Source: an uncultured Opitutales bacterium
GTDB taxonomy: Bacteria; Verrucomicrobiota; Verrucomicrobiia; Opitutales; Intestinicryptomonadaceae
Direction: 5' to 3'
Length of the DNA: 64,000 nucleotides
Assembly: GCA_900545705.1 (NCBI GenBank)
Contig: URAK01000008.1
Coordinates: forward strand, 1-64,000
Shown: positions 25,814 to 35,279 of the stretch, piece after piece
How positions within the stretch are numbered: position 1 is the first letter of the stretch
Layout of the letters: each line of letters starts with the position of its first letter
The notes under the pieces: generated by a model
Told to the model about the DNA's origin: nothing
The model's input: only the letters and a program-made list of their open reading frames with translations
Database searches by the model: none
Translations under genes and position numbers: made by a program

Positions 25814-27121
25814 ATGCCGGAAGTCTGGATAATTGCGCTTCTGTGGGCGGTATGCGCGCTTTGCATGGTTTTTGCGGCGGCGTTTACGGCGCTCACGTTT
25901 GCGGTGGCTTCGTACAAATTTTCGGCAAACAGAACCGGCAAGCGCGGCGCGCCATCGTTTGGCGCCGCCGTCCGCTTTTGCGTATCGGGGAGCGCTAAAA
26001 TCGCTACCACCCTCGCAATATCCGTGCGGGCGTTTGTGGTTTTGGCGGCGTTCTTTGCGTACTTTGCGGCAAACGAATCCCTCGAATGCCTCGGCCTTCC
26101 GATAGAGGGCGGGCATAAAGTAGCCATTGCATTCGCGGCAGGCATTTTTGCGGTGTTTTTCGAGTACGGAATCCTCGGCATTCCCGCCGCGCGATACGCC
26201 GCGGCAAATCCCGAAAAAATCCTAAAAAAAATAGCCCCGGTTTTCATAGTGTTCTACGCGGCGATAAAGCCCTTTGAGCTCTGCGCCGCAGGGTTAGGAT
26301 TAAAGCTCGCCGGGAAGAAAATCCCAGGAAAGCCGTCGTTTGAACACATAGACGTGGAGGTTATGCTGCGCTCCGAGGACTCCGACGGCGAAACAATCTC
26401 CCCCTACGCAGGGAAAATCGTGCGCAACGCAATCCGCCTGCAAGACCTCGACGTCAGCGACGTAATGCTCCCGCGAAGCAAAGTTGTCTATTTTGACACC
26501 GAGGAGCCTTACGAAGAAAATATAAAAACCGCCCTTGAAACGAGGCACAACCGCTACCCGCTGTGCAAGGGCAACCTCGACAACTGCTACGGAATAATCC
26601 ATTTGCGCGACCTCTTTGCGTGCCAGTCGGAGGCTAAAACCCCCGAACTTAAAAAAATTGCGCGCCAAACCTTGCGCCTGCGCGAGAACGAAAAGCTCGA
26701 GTCGGCGCTCGTGAAAATGTTGAGGTACAAAATCCACATTGCGCTCGTCGAGGACGATTTTGGAGGGGTAATCGGAGTGCTGACGCTCGACGCCGCCCTC
26801 GGGGAGCTCGTCGGGCAAATACGCGACGAATTTACAGTCTCTCAGGGAGAACCGATTCGGGTAATCGGCAAAAACAAATATAAAATCTCCGGCCTTGCGC
26901 CGATTCGCCGCGTTGAGGATTTTCTCGACACCGACTTCGATACCGACGAAGTCTCCACTTTTGGCGGCCTTATCACATTCTCGCTCGGTCGCTTTCCAGA
27001 AAAGGGCGAACGAATATATTTTAAGGAGCAGCACATGCGGGTAGTGATAGACAAAATGGACGACAAAATGGTCGGCGAGTGCACCGTAACGATAGAGCCG
27101 TCGGAATCCGCCGAAGAATAA
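25814..27121 (+). CDS. CNNM/CorC/HlyC-type membrane protein with CBS domains
   Basis: N-terminal DUF21/CNNM membrane domain with about four helices (first 150 residues, starting MPEVWIIALLWAVCALCMVFA), then two CBS domains (DVSDVMLPRSKVVYFD near 214; IHIALVEDDFGGVIGVLTLDAALGELVG near 310-340) and a CorC_HlyC C-terminal domain with DTDEVSTFGGLITFSLGRFPEKGE. The family (YtfL/YfjD) is linked to magnesium or other cation export and resistance. 435 residues. Six bases after hisC, so probably cotranscribed though unrelated in function. Confidence 0.9.
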   Translation: MPEVWIIALLWAVCALCMVFAAAFTALTFAVASYKFSANRTGKRGAPSFGAAVRFCVSGSAKIATTLAISVRAFVVLAAFFAYFAANESLECLGLPIEGGHKVAIAFAAGIFAVFFEYGILGIPAARYAAANPEKILKKIAPVFIVFYAAIKPFELCAAGLGLKLAGKKIPGKPSFEHIDVEVMLRSEDSDGETISPYAGKIVRNAIRLQDLDVSDVMLPRSKVVYFDTEEPYEENIKTALETRHNRYPLCKGNLDNCYGIIHLRDLFACQSEAKTPELKKIARQTLRLRENEKLESALVKMLRYKIHIALVEDDFGGVIGVLTLDAALGELVGQIRDEFTVSQGEPIRVIGKNKYKISGLAPIRRVEDFLDTDFDTDEVSTFGGLITFSLGRFPEKGERIYFKEQHMRVVIDKMDDKMVGECTVTIEPSESAEE

Positions 27122-27243
27122 GTTTTCTTTATAATTATTGCGGTGCTGTTAAAAGAAATACAGTTTCCCGCAAATGTGCAAGAATGGGATTGGGTAAAAT
27201 CTCCTGCAACTCGGGGTGCTTGTGGTGCACTTATGGGTTTCAG

Positions 27244-27287
27244 CATTCGCGCATCTTGGCAAAAACATTCGCGCATTTTGGCAAAAA
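27244..27287 (+). repeat. 22-base tandem repeat, two copies
   Basis: Copies at 27244-27265 and 27266-27287 differ at one base (C/T at the 12th position). Confidence 0.8.
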
Positions 27288-27560
27288 TGCGGGAGATTTG
27301 CGCCTATTAGGTTTGCATCTATTAAAATTTGCCTTTTTACCGCGCGTATCCAAGCGGGGCAAAACGTGTTTTTCAGTGTCTGCACACATGGCGCGGAAGT
27401 TTTTTAGACTTTTTTTAAAGCTGCACAGTTCCCCAAACGGGGCAGCGCCCGCAAGTTTTATGCAAGGATATTGCAATGGGCTCCCCACGAATAAAAAGCA
27501 TTTTTTTGGCCTTTTTTAATGAGAACTTTTTATGTTTGAAGGCTGGCATTTTCCCTTATA

Positions 27561-27589
27561 TTGGCTTGCAATATCAGATATTTTATTAT
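27561..27589 (+). promoter_or_regulatory. Probable sigma-70 promoter of the acnA operon
   Basis: TTGGCT (27561-27566), 17-base spacer, TATTAT (27584-27589). It would give a leader of about 65 bases before the acnA ATG. Confidence 0.4.
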
Positions 27590-27660
27590 TAAATCCGCCG
27601 GTAAATTTTTTTAATGTGGAGCATATAAAAAAGCCCACCTAAATAGACAGTTCCAAAACA

Positions 27661-30324
27661 ATGAACAACCCCCTCGACACTCTAACAAAATTTGAATCGG
27701 CCTCCGCCGAAGTTAAAGGTTTTATATACAGTTTGCCCGCCCTGAAAAAATCCGGGTTTGACGTCTCCCGCTTGCCGGTCAGCATAAGAATTGTGCTCGA
27801 AAGCGTGCTGCGCAACTGCGACGGAAAGCTCGCGCACTTGGAGGACGTAAAGCGCCTCGCCGCTTGGAATGCCCAGAACCCGGGCGACTACGAAGTTCCA
27901 TTTGTAGTGTCGAGGATAGTCTTGCAGGACTTCACCGGAGTGCCGCTTCTCGTGGACCTCGCCGCAATGCGCGACGCCGCCGCAAAGCTCGGCGCCAATC
28001 CCGAATGCGTGGAGCCACTCGTTCCCGTCGATCTGGTCGTCGACCACTCTGTTCAAATGGACTTCGCCGGCACTCCGGACGCCTACCAAAAGAATCTCGA
28101 TATGGAATTCGACAGAAACCGCGAAAGGTACGAATTCCTAAAATGGGGGCAAAGCGCGTTCAAGACGTTTTCGGTCGTTCCGCCCTCAACCGGCATTATC
28201 CACCAAGTGAATTTGGAATATCTCGCGCGGCTTGTGTTCCGCGCCAAAACGCCTGAGGGCGAAGAAATACTCTACCCCGACACGCTAGTTGGCACGGACT
28301 CGCACACGACGATGATTAACGGTCTCGGAGTTGTCGGCTGGGGCGTAGGGGGGATTGAAGCGGAAGCCGGAATGCTCGGGCAGCCCGTATATTTCAAAGT
28401 TCCCGAGGTAGTCGGCGTAAACATGACCGGCAAGCTCGCTGAGGGGGTGACCTCCACCGACCTCGCGCTACATGTGACGCAAATGCTAAGGAAAGAAAAA
28501 GTTGTCGGCAAATTCGTCGAATTTTTCGGAGAGGGCGCAAAGAGCCTTTCTCTCGCCGACCGCGCGACAGTCGCAAACATGGCGCCCGAATACGGGGCGA
28601 CTATGGGCTACTTCCCGGTAGACGACGCAACTCTCGAATACCTGCGCCTAACAGGCCGCGACGAAAAGCTCGTTGCCCTCGCCCGCGACTATTTTAAAGC
28701 CCAGGGAATTTTCGGAATCCCCTCAGAAGGCGACTGCGACTACACCAAGACTTTGCACCTCGACCTCGCGGACGTGCGCTCGAGCATAGCAGGCCCCAAG
28801 CGCCCGCAGGACAAGATAGAGCTGCCCGACGTAAAGGAATCTTTCCAAAAGCTCCTTTCCGGGCTCGGCAAAAATGCGTCTGTAAAAGTAAAAACAACAA
28901 AGGGCGAAATATGCGACGGAAGCGTGCTTATTGCCGCCATAACAAGCTGCACGAATACCTCCAACCCGTCGGTTCTCGTGGCGGCGGGGCTTGTCGCAAA
29001 AAAGGCCGACGAGCTCGGCATACGCCCGCCGGCTTATGTAAAGACATCGCTCGCTCCGGGTTCGAGGGTCGTCACAGACTATCTCGAAGCGGCGGGGCTT
29101 CAAAAGCACCTTGACAATCTCGGTTTCAACCTCGCGGGCTACGGCTGCGCAACTTGCATAGGCAATTCCGGCCCGATTGATCCGGAAATCTCCGATGCGG
29201 TGAAATCGAACGACCTCGTCTGCGCGAGCGTATTGTCCGGCAACAGGAACTTCGAGGCGCGCGTGCATGCGCTATTGAAGGCAAACTACTTGATGAGCCC
29301 GCCGCTCGTCGTCGCATTTGCGCTCGCCGGAAGAATCGACATCGACTTCGACAGGGAGCCACTCGCGAAAACTCCTGACGGGAAAGACGTCTATCTTTCG
29401 GATATTTGGCCGTCGTCGTCGGAAGTATCGGAAACCGTTGCGAAATCGCTAAAAAGCCAAATGTTTATCGAGAGATACTCGGACATGTCGGGTCCCGAGC
29501 GCTGGCAGAAAATCGAGAGCAAGCCCTCTGCGACATACAGCTGGGACGAAAACAGCACATACATACAAAAGCCCCCGTTCTTCGACTCCATCGAAAAATC
29601 TGGAGAGCTTCCGACACTTTCAGGGCTGCGCCCGCTCGCGATACTTGGCGATTCCGTCACGACCGACCACATATCGCCCGCCGGATCCATTCCCGCCGAC
29701 GGCCCCGCGGGGAAATACCTTCTCGCGCACGGTGTCCAGCCAAAGGACTTCAACTCTTTCGGTTCGCGCCGCGGCAACGACAGGGTTATGACGCGCGGAA
29801 CGTTCGCAAACGTAAGAATCCGCAACGCAATGGCGGGTGGAGCCGAAGGCGGATACACTAAAATAGACGGCAAAGGCGAAAATGTTTCAATATTCGACGC
29901 AAGCGAAGAATATAAAAAGCGCGGAGAAGGCTTGATAGTATTCGGTGGCGCGGACTACGGCATGGGAAGCTCCCGCGACTGGGCCGCAAAAGGCACAAAA
30001 CTTTTGGGAGTCCGCGCGGTCGTCGCAAAGTCTTTCGAGAGAATACACCGCAGCAACCTAATCGGCATGGGGGTTCTGCCTTTTGAGTTTACGGAAGGCG
30101 CAGACGCCGCTTCTCTCGGGCTTGACGGCACGGAAACTTTTTCGATAAAAGGCCTCGAAAACGGGCTCAAACCCGCCCAGAAAGCAATACTTGAAATATC
30201 GAGGGCGGACGGCTCGAAAGCCTCGGCAAACCTACTACTTAGAATAGACACGCCGATAGAGGTCGACTATTACACCTCGGACGGCATACTGCCGCTCGTG
30301 CTTAAAAAAATCGTCAATAAATAA
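27661..30324 (+). CDS. acnA: Aconitate hydratase A
   Basis: TCA-cycle enzyme with a [4Fe-4S] cluster, isomerising citrate to isocitrate. The 887-residue protein is the AcnA/IRP type: DFTGVPLLVDLAAMRDA, TDSHTTMINGLGVVGWGVGG, and the cluster cysteines in SCTNTSNPSV and GYGCATCIGNSGP; the swivel domain has FGSRRGNDRVMTRGTFANVR and GMGSSRDWAAKG. Length fits the family (about 890). ATG 27661 follows the promoter region. First gene of an operon with the STAS protein (14 bases on), the phosphatase and ybaB. Confidence 0.97.
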   Translation: MNNPLDTLTKFESASAEVKGFIYSLPALKKSGFDVSRLPVSIRIVLESVLRNCDGKLAHLEDVKRLAAWNAQNPGDYEVPFVVSRIVLQDFTGVPLLVDLAAMRDAAAKLGANPECVEPLVPVDLVVDHSVQMDFAGTPDAYQKNLDMEFDRNRERYEFLKWGQSAFKTFSVVPPSTGIIHQVNLEYLARLVFRAKTPEGEEILYPDTLVGTDSHTTMINGLGVVGWGVGGIEAEAGMLGQPVYFKVPEVVGVNMTGKLAEGVTSTDLALHVTQMLRKEKVVGKFVEFFGEGAKSLSLADRATVANMAPEYGATMGYFPVDDATLEYLRLTGRDEKLVALARDYFKAQGIFGIPSEGDCDYTKTLHLDLADVRSSIAGPKRPQDKIELPDVKESFQKLLSGLGKNASVKVKTTKGEICDGSVLIAAITSCTNTSNPSVLVAAGLVAKKADELGIRPPAYVKTSLAPGSRVVTDYLEAAGLQKHLDNLGFNLAGYGCATCIGNSGPIDPEISDAVKSNDLVCASVLSGNRNFEARVHALLKANYLMSPPLVVAFALAGRIDIDFDREPLAKTPDGKDVYLSDIWPSSSEVSETVAKSLKSQMFIERYSDMSGPERWQKIESKPSATYSWDENSTYIQKPPFFDSIEKSGELPTLSGLRPLAILGDSVTTDHISPAGSIPADGPAGKYLLAHGVQPKDFNSFGSRRGNDRVMTRGTFANVRIRNAMAGGAEGGYTKIDGKGENVSIFDASEEYKKRGEGLIVFGGADYGMGSSRDWAAKGTKLLGVRAVVAKSFERIHRSNLIGMGVLPFEFTEGADAASLGLDGTETFSIKGLENGLKPAQKAILEISRADGSKASANLLLRIDTPIEVDYYTSDGILPLVLKKIVNK

Positions 30325-30338
30325 GCCCGAAAAAAAAT

Positions 30339-30821
30339 ATGCGCGAAGAAACTAAATACCTTGTAGGCATAACGGGAGATACCGCAACAATGGCGGTAAT
30401 CGGAAAGGCGAATTACCTCAATTGCCGAAACGTCGGAGAGTTTTTCTCGACAGCGATAGAGCGCGGTTGCCGAAAGATATTGGTTGACTGCTCCCAATGC
30501 AACGGCATGGACAGCACATTTCTCGGAATGGTTGCGGGCGCGGCGCTAAAAATCCATAAAACCGGCGGCGAAATGGTTCTGTTGAACCTAAATGACAGAA
30601 ATATGGAGCTGATAGACAACCTCGGCATCTACAAGCTCGTAAATGTTGAGGAAGACAAATCCGCAATGCCGAAGCCTTCGGCGGAATTTCTCCCTGCAAA
30701 CAACGCCACCCACGCGAATATTCTAAATGCGCACGAAAACCTCGTCGCGGCGGATTCCTCCAATAAGACAAAGTTTGAGGACGTAATAACTTTCCTAAAA
30801 AAAGAAACCCAGAGCAAGTAA
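30339..30821 (+). CDS. STAS-domain anti-sigma factor antagonist-like protein
   Basis: The 160-residue protein holds one STAS domain at about 5-105: a strand (TATMAVIGKANYLNC), the helix FFSTAIERGCRKILVDC, and MDSTFLGMVAGAALK, in which Ser59 sits where RsbV/SpoIIAA carries its phosphorylated serine. The C-terminal 50 residues are extra and Ala/Asn rich. Its likely partner is the SpoIIE-type phosphatase encoded 3 bases downstream. No RsbW-type kinase is in the window. Confidence 0.88.
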   Translation: MREETKYLVGITGDTATMAVIGKANYLNCRNVGEFFSTAIERGCRKILVDCSQCNGMDSTFLGMVAGAALKIHKTGGEMVLLNLNDRNMELIDNLGIYKLVNVEEDKSAMPKPSAEFLPANNATHANILNAHENLVAADSSNKTKFEDVITFLKKETQSK

Positions 30822-30824
30822 AGC

Positions 30825-32261
30825 ATGGCTTACGTCGTCGTCGCAACGGTACTCGCCCTCATAGCGCTCGTGTGCGTGCTAATCGCGGCGAAGCAGCGCG
30901 ATATTCTCGCAAAGACGCTTGACGAACTCGACAGGCTTCGCGAGGAACGGCAAGTCATAATAGACTTTCTCCACCGCAGCGCCGACGACATAGGCTCGGG
31001 CGCCAACCGCGAAAAAATATACAAGCGAACCGTCCGCGCCACTGCGCTGTCGTGCGGGGCGATGAGCGCGTGTGTATATGAAAAAACCGCCGACGGAAAG
31101 CTCGTTGCGAAAGCGTGCGAAGGCCTATTCCCCCCGCAGACGAAAAAAATCGGAAGGCGCAAGAACGGCGAATTGAGGGCAAAATACATAGAAGACGCCC
31201 TCATGGCCGAAACGATAGAACCCAACGAAGGGATTTTGGGTGAAGTTGCCGCTTCAGAAAGAGGCGTCCTAATTAAAGACGCGCTCAAAGACCCGCGCAT
31301 AATAAAACATGACGACGAATCACTAAAAATCAGGAGTTTTATGGCGGTGCCGCTAATATTCCGCGGACAACTGAGCGGAGTGCTTGCCGTAGCAAACCCA
31401 ATAAGCGGAAGGGCATTTACGGACACGGAATTTTCGCTGGCAAAGTCGCTCGGAGAGCAATGCGCGCTCGCCTTGCAAAATGCCGAGGCCGTATCGGCGC
31501 TGCTGATGCGCAATAAGCTCGAATTTGACCTAAGGCTTGCAAGCAGCATACAGCGCTACCTTCTCCCCGAAAATCTCCCGCAGACAGAAAGCCTCGAATT
31601 CGCGGTAAAATACCTGCCGCAGCAGCTTATAGGCGGCGACTTCTACGACTTTTTTAAACTTCCCCACGGCAAAATTGGCGTTGTCATAGGGGACGTATCT
31701 GGCAAGGGCATTCCCGCCGCAATACTTATGGCGCTCTGCCAGACAAAACTCAGATATATCGCCATGTCTGGCAAATCCCCAGCGCAAACGCTCTGCCTGT
31801 TAAATTCGGAGATGGTTCATGCAATGCGCTCCGACATGTTTATTACAATAATATATTTGGTGATAGACCCGAAATCGGGCGAGGCAAGGTTTGCGCGCGC
31901 CGGACACGAGCCGCCGCTGCTTGCGCGCGCAGATTCCGACGAAGTTGCACAACCCCTCAAATCGAGCGGAATGGCTTTGGGCATGGTTTCGGAGGAGCTG
32001 TTTGACGAGGTTATGGAAGACGCCTCGTTTAAGATGAATTCTGGCGACGTGCTCGTGTTGTACACGGACGGGCTTACGGAGGCCGCTAATCCCGAAGGCG
32101 GAGAATTCACGGCAAAAAAATTGGCGCAAACAATCTCGACATTGCGCTCGAGAAATGCCAATGATTTAAATGACGAAATAATAAAGTCGGTGGAAGCGTT
32201 CATGGGGCCCGGAAACAAGTACGGCGACGACCTGACTCTTCTCACGGTAAAAAAGATTTAA
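30825..32261 (+). CDS. GAF plus SpoIIE-type (PP2C) serine phosphatase, membrane-anchored
   Basis: Likely dephosphorylates STAS-domain regulators such as the one encoded just upstream. A membrane helix at residues 1-22 (MAYVVVATVLALIALVCVLIAA) is followed by a coiled stretch, a GAF domain (about 60-220, with SFMAVPLIFRGQLSGVLAVAN), a helical linker and the phosphatase domain (about 245-478). The metal-binding residues are present: GGDFYDFF, GDVSGKGIPAA, LYTDGLTEA and YGDDLTLL. ATG 30825 lies 3 bases after the STAS gene. Confidence 0.93.
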   Translation: MAYVVVATVLALIALVCVLIAAKQRDILAKTLDELDRLREERQVIIDFLHRSADDIGSGANREKIYKRTVRATALSCGAMSACVYEKTADGKLVAKACEGLFPPQTKKIGRRKNGELRAKYIEDALMAETIEPNEGILGEVAASERGVLIKDALKDPRIIKHDDESLKIRSFMAVPLIFRGQLSGVLAVANPISGRAFTDTEFSLAKSLGEQCALALQNAEAVSALLMRNKLEFDLRLASSIQRYLLPENLPQTESLEFAVKYLPQQLIGGDFYDFFKLPHGKIGVVIGDVSGKGIPAAILMALCQTKLRYIAMSGKSPAQTLCLLNSEMVHAMRSDMFITIIYLVIDPKSGEARFARAGHEPPLLARADSDEVAQPLKSSGMALGMVSEELFDEVMEDASFKMNSGDVLVLYTDGLTEAANPEGGEFTAKKLAQTISTLRSRNANDLNDEIIKSVEAFMGPGNKYGDDLTLLTVKKI

Positions 32262-32278
32262 CAAAAAAAGGATATAAT

Positions 32279-32587
32279 ATGGCCGGAGTAGGCAAACTTT
32301 TAAAACAGGCGCAAAAAATGCAAAAGGCGATGGAAGCCGTGCAAACGGAACTCGCCAACACTACAGTCGAAGGCTCCGCCGCGGGCGGCGCGGTGAAAGC
32401 CGTCGTCAATGGACAGGGTGTTTTGCAATCGATAAAACTTGATCCGGAATTTTTGAAAGAGGATGTCGCGAGCGTCGAAGCTTCGATAGTCGCGGCAGTC
32501 GAGGACGCCGCTTCAAAAGCTCGCGCAAAAAGCGAAGAGCAGATGAATAAAATTACCGGCGGATTCTCGATACCGGGGCTCATATAA
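32279..32587 (+). CDS. ybaB: YbaB/EbfC family nucleoid-associated protein
   Basis: The 102-residue protein matches YbaB: MAGVGKLLKQAQKMQKAMEA at the N-terminus, AGGAVKAVVNGQGVLQSIKLDPEF in the middle and the KITGG tail. A dimeric DNA-binding protein with tweezer shape; elsewhere it sits between dnaX and recR, but here recR is 7 kb away. Preceded by AAAAAAGGATATAAT with a GGAT ribosome site. Last gene of the acnA operon. Confidence 0.93.
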   Translation: MAGVGKLLKQAQKMQKAMEAVQTELANTTVEGSAAGGAVKAVVNGQGVLQSIKLDPEFLKEDVASVEASIVAAVEDAASKARAKSEEQMNKITGGFSIPGLI

Positions 32588-33321
32588 GTTCCGCCCTCCC
32601 GAAGCGCCGCGCGCTGCTCGTTTTTCAACTTGTAGCACAGCGGTGATATGTTGCAAGTGCGGTTTTTTTAGCCGAAACATTTTTTATGGCGGATAAAAAA
32701 CTCGCCGTTTTAAAATTGATTTTCTGGACTGGTGTTATACGAACAAAACCCAAGTTTGTGAAAATTATTTTAATGTTGCAAGCCGACTAAATGCACACGG
32801 CGGGCGGCTGGAGCTTTTCGGTTGTTTTTCTTCAAGTACCGTTGCTTTCTTTAACTTGCGCGCGGACTCAAATATATTTCTATGATTTGCGGAGGCGGAA
32901 TTTTTGAATACGCCCCCCCCCAGTTGCTTTGAATTCGCCTAAAAAATCAGGCAGTATTACAGCTATAAAAAAAAGTTTAACGGCATAAATGCAGCATTTT
33001 GCATAATTGGCTGCGCGAACAATCTTTTACCAGCCTAATAAATATGGGGAGGATAAAGTATTTTAGACGCCAGATATGAAGCAAATATATTTGGCGGGGT
33101 GGTAAAGTCGTTTTCAGCTGTCGCGGCGACAATAGTGTCGGGAATCAGCTTTCGGGGCACAAAACCTAAGCTGCTTTTTGGCGTTAAAAAAAATCGCAAA
33201 ACAAATAAATTATTTTTCCACGCCTTTTTGCGCCCAGTCAGATGTTTGTTTCCGAAAAAAATTTTGCCGCCAAAAATAACCATCAGCAAAGTTTGCGCGA
33301 ACGGCAACACGTTATTTCCGC
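32588..33321. other. Intergenic region, no gene seen
   Basis: No convincing gene on either strand. A weak 97-residue minus-strand frame (33035-33328) and a plus-strand frame (33099-33344) overlap each other. A run of nine C lies near 32917. A small GC hairpin (AGCGC-CGC-GCGCT at about 32603-32615 followed by T) may end the acnA operon. Confidence 0.5.
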
Positions 33322-33594
33322 TCAGCACTTCGGCGGAGGATTGAGCAATTTCTCAATGCAGTTGCTCGCATTGCTCACCCGCACGAGCTTGTCGCGCGAT
33401 GTCTCTCCGCAAATTATTTCGATGTCCCCCTTTGATACTCCGAAAAATCCGGATAAAAATTTTATGAGCTCCGCGTTAGCCTTGCCGTCCATAGCGGGCG
33501 CCTTTATTTTTATTTTCACGCCGTCGCCGTACGCGCCCGCCGCCGCACTCTTTGGCGCGTTTGGCACAACCCTAATTTTTATGTGTTCTGGCAT
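33322..33594 (-). CDS. DUF167 (YggU) family protein
   Basis: From ATG 33594 (90 residues): MPEHIKIRVVPNAPKSAAAG, then VKIKIKAPAMDGKANAELIKFLSGFFGVSKGDIEIICGETSRDK, the DUF167/YggU signature. Function unknown; the family is widespread. The open frame extends upstream to 33744 but without conserved sequence, so 33594 is the likely start. Isolated gene, 450 bases downstream of pheA on the same strand. Confidence 0.88.
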   Translation of the reverse strand: MPEHIKIRVVPNAPKSAAAGAYGDGVKIKIKAPAMDGKANAELIKFLSGFFGVSKGDIEIICGETSRDKLVRVSNASNCIEKLLNPPPKC

Positions 33595-34045
33595 TTTTAT
33601 AAAATTTTTTTTGAGGAGCAACGCAGAGAAGGATATGCGGCGCGTTTTGAATACCGCCCATTGATTAGTGTGGAAGATTTTTCTGCGCAAAAAAAGATTT
33701 GTAAAGCAATTTATCGGCAAATAAAAGAGCTCGCCCCGCCCCACGCTTTCTGCGGATCGAAGTTAAAAAATGCGGCTTGTACGCTTATAATTCAAACACC
33801 CCTCCCGCTCATTGTAAAAGCTAAGCAATTTATACGGAAGCTATTTTCCATTCGGCAATAATTCTCAAAGACAACCCAATCTCGCCCTCGCGCATTCCGC
33901 GCAAAAAAAAGAAATTTACGATGCAAGTGTAGAAATTCTTGTCGGCGTTCTGGATACTTATGCATGCGCAATGCAAAAACAACTTTTTAGCAAATTGCCT
34001 TTCTCGTCGTAAACTGCAACTCCCCGCCTATAAAGCAGGGGCAAA
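33595..34045. other. Intergenic region, no gene seen
   Basis: No gene. Next to pheA a hairpin CCCCGC-CTATAAA-GCAGGGG lies near 34022-34041; it has no T tract, so I do not call it a terminator. Confidence 0.4.
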
Positions 34046-35107
34046 TCACATGGGATAGCTTCCGAGCCACTTTATCATCGGCAGTCTTTGTGACAGTTCA
34101 GACACGGCAGATTTCGTCTTTTCGTCCTCCCAATGGCCCTCAAAGTCTATAAAGAAATAATAGTCCCACGCCTTCTTGCGGTTCGGGCGCGACTCGATTC
34201 TCGTTAGGTTGACATTCGCGCGCTCAAACGGTATCAAAACTTCGCTCAACGCGCCCGGACGGTCGCTCAGGGAAATGACTATACTGGTCTTATATTTGAC
34301 GCCCTCAGAGCGCGGCGCCGCCTTTTTGCCTATGACGAGGAAGCGCGTCTGGTTGTCTTTCTTGTCCTGAATGGCGCGCTCGAGAATGGGAACGTCGTAA
34401 GACTCCGACGCTATGGCGGAAGCTATCGCGCCTATTTCCGGATTTTCAGCCGCCATTTGCACGGCGGTAGTCGTGCTGTCCACAGTTTCAAGAACAGCCT
34501 TTGGCAGGTGCCTGTGCAGCCAAGCGCGGCATTGGCCTATTGCCTGGTCTTTGGAGCACACCTTGCGAATCTCCTCGAGCTTCCCGCGAGAAAGCAGGCA
34601 ATGCTCTATTTTTAAATACACCTGCCCGACAATGAAAAGCGAACTTTCGGCAAGCATATCCATAGAGTGCAATACGGCCCCTTCGGTCGAGTTTTCAATC
34701 GGTATTACGCCGTAGTCAGTGTCGCCGGCCTCAACGGCTGAAAAGACGTCTGGAATTGAAGGTATCGGGCGGTAGTCGACGCTCGACCCGAAATTTTTAA
34801 GAGCCGCCTGCTGCGTAAATGTTGCGCACGGCCCGAGGTACGCAACGAGCAGCTTCTTTTCGACAGATATCGAGGCGGATATTATTTCCCGATAAATTGC
34901 CTTCAATGCATCTTCGGGAATTCTTCCGCAATTTTTTTCTAGCAAATTTTTAAAAACGAGCTTCTCGCGGCTCGGAACGTAAACTTCTTCGCCGTTCTTC
35001 GATTTCATCGCGCCAATTTCTTTTGCGCACGATATTCTGCGCGCGAGCAAATCGAGTATTTGCCCGTCTATTGAATCTATTTGTGCCCTAATTTCGTTTT
35101 TATCCAT
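34046..35107 (-). CDS. pheA: Bifunctional chorismate mutase / prephenate dehydratase
   Basis: Two-step route to phenylpyruvate. Residues 1-85 form the AroQ chorismate mutase (MDKNEIRAQIDSIDGQILDLLARR, ..REIISASISVEK), 90-270 the prephenate dehydratase (YLGPCATFTQQAAL, VIPIENSTEGAVLHSMD, DNQTRFLVIGKK) and 275-353 the ACT domain (TSIVISLSDRPGALSEVL, NLTRIESRPNRK) for phenylalanine feedback. Length (353) is right for the fused form. ATG 35107; scpB lies upstream, 135 bases from the annotated scpB stop or 35 if the scpB tail is read in the second frame. Confidence 0.96.
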   Translation of the reverse strand: MDKNEIRAQIDSIDGQILDLLARRISCAKEIGAMKSKNGEEVYVPSREKLVFKNLLEKNCGRIPEDALKAIYREIISASISVEKKLLVAYLGPCATFTQQAALKNFGSSVDYRPIPSIPDVFSAVEAGDTDYGVIPIENSTEGAVLHSMDMLAESSLFIVGQVYLKIEHCLLSRGKLEEIRKVCSKDQAIGQCRAWLHRHLPKAVLETVDSTTTAVQMAAENPEIGAIASAIASESYDVPILERAIQDKKDNQTRFLVIGKKAAPRSEGVKYKTSIVISLSDRPGALSEVLIPFERANVNLTRIESRPNRKKAWDYYFFIDFEGHWEDEKTKSAVSELSQRLPMIKWLGSYPM

Positions 35108-35142
35108 TTGGATTTTCCTCTTGTAAAATTTGCGCCGGCGGC

Positions 35143-35279
35143 TTACGGGCGCTCAAACTCACCCTCCGACCCCGCGCTTTCCGAACCTTCCGACTGGAAT
35201 GTCTCTGTATCCGGCTCTGTTTTTATCTCTTCGGAGACTTCCTCAATTTCCAATTCTATTTTTTTCACCCGCGCCGCCT
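35143..35279 (-). other. Out-of-frame continuation of the ScpB tail
   Basis: After the A7 run (about 35256-35270) a second frame reads KKIELEIEEVSEEIKTEPD then TFQSEGSESAGSEGEFERP and stops at 35143, 36 bases before the pheA ATG at 35107. Like the tail in the main frame it is acidic and Ser/Glu/Gly rich, which suggests that it belongs to the same gene. One base fewer in the A run joins both parts into a ScpB about 33 residues longer. Confidence 0.45.

Larger units (their letters stand above)
27122..27660. other. Intergenic region before acnA, with a short tandem repeat
   Basis: No gene. It holds the acnA promoter and one 22-base unit (CATTCGCGCATYTTGGCAAAAA) repeated twice at 27244-27287. 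Confidence 0.6.

Noticed and set aside
32910..32935. Run of nine C as a phase-variation tract
   Set aside because: It is not inside or close to a reading frame or promoter, so no switching role can be supported.
33035..33344. Two overlapping frames on opposite strands in the 32588-33321 gap
   Set aside because: Neither has a ribosome site, a domain or coding-like composition.
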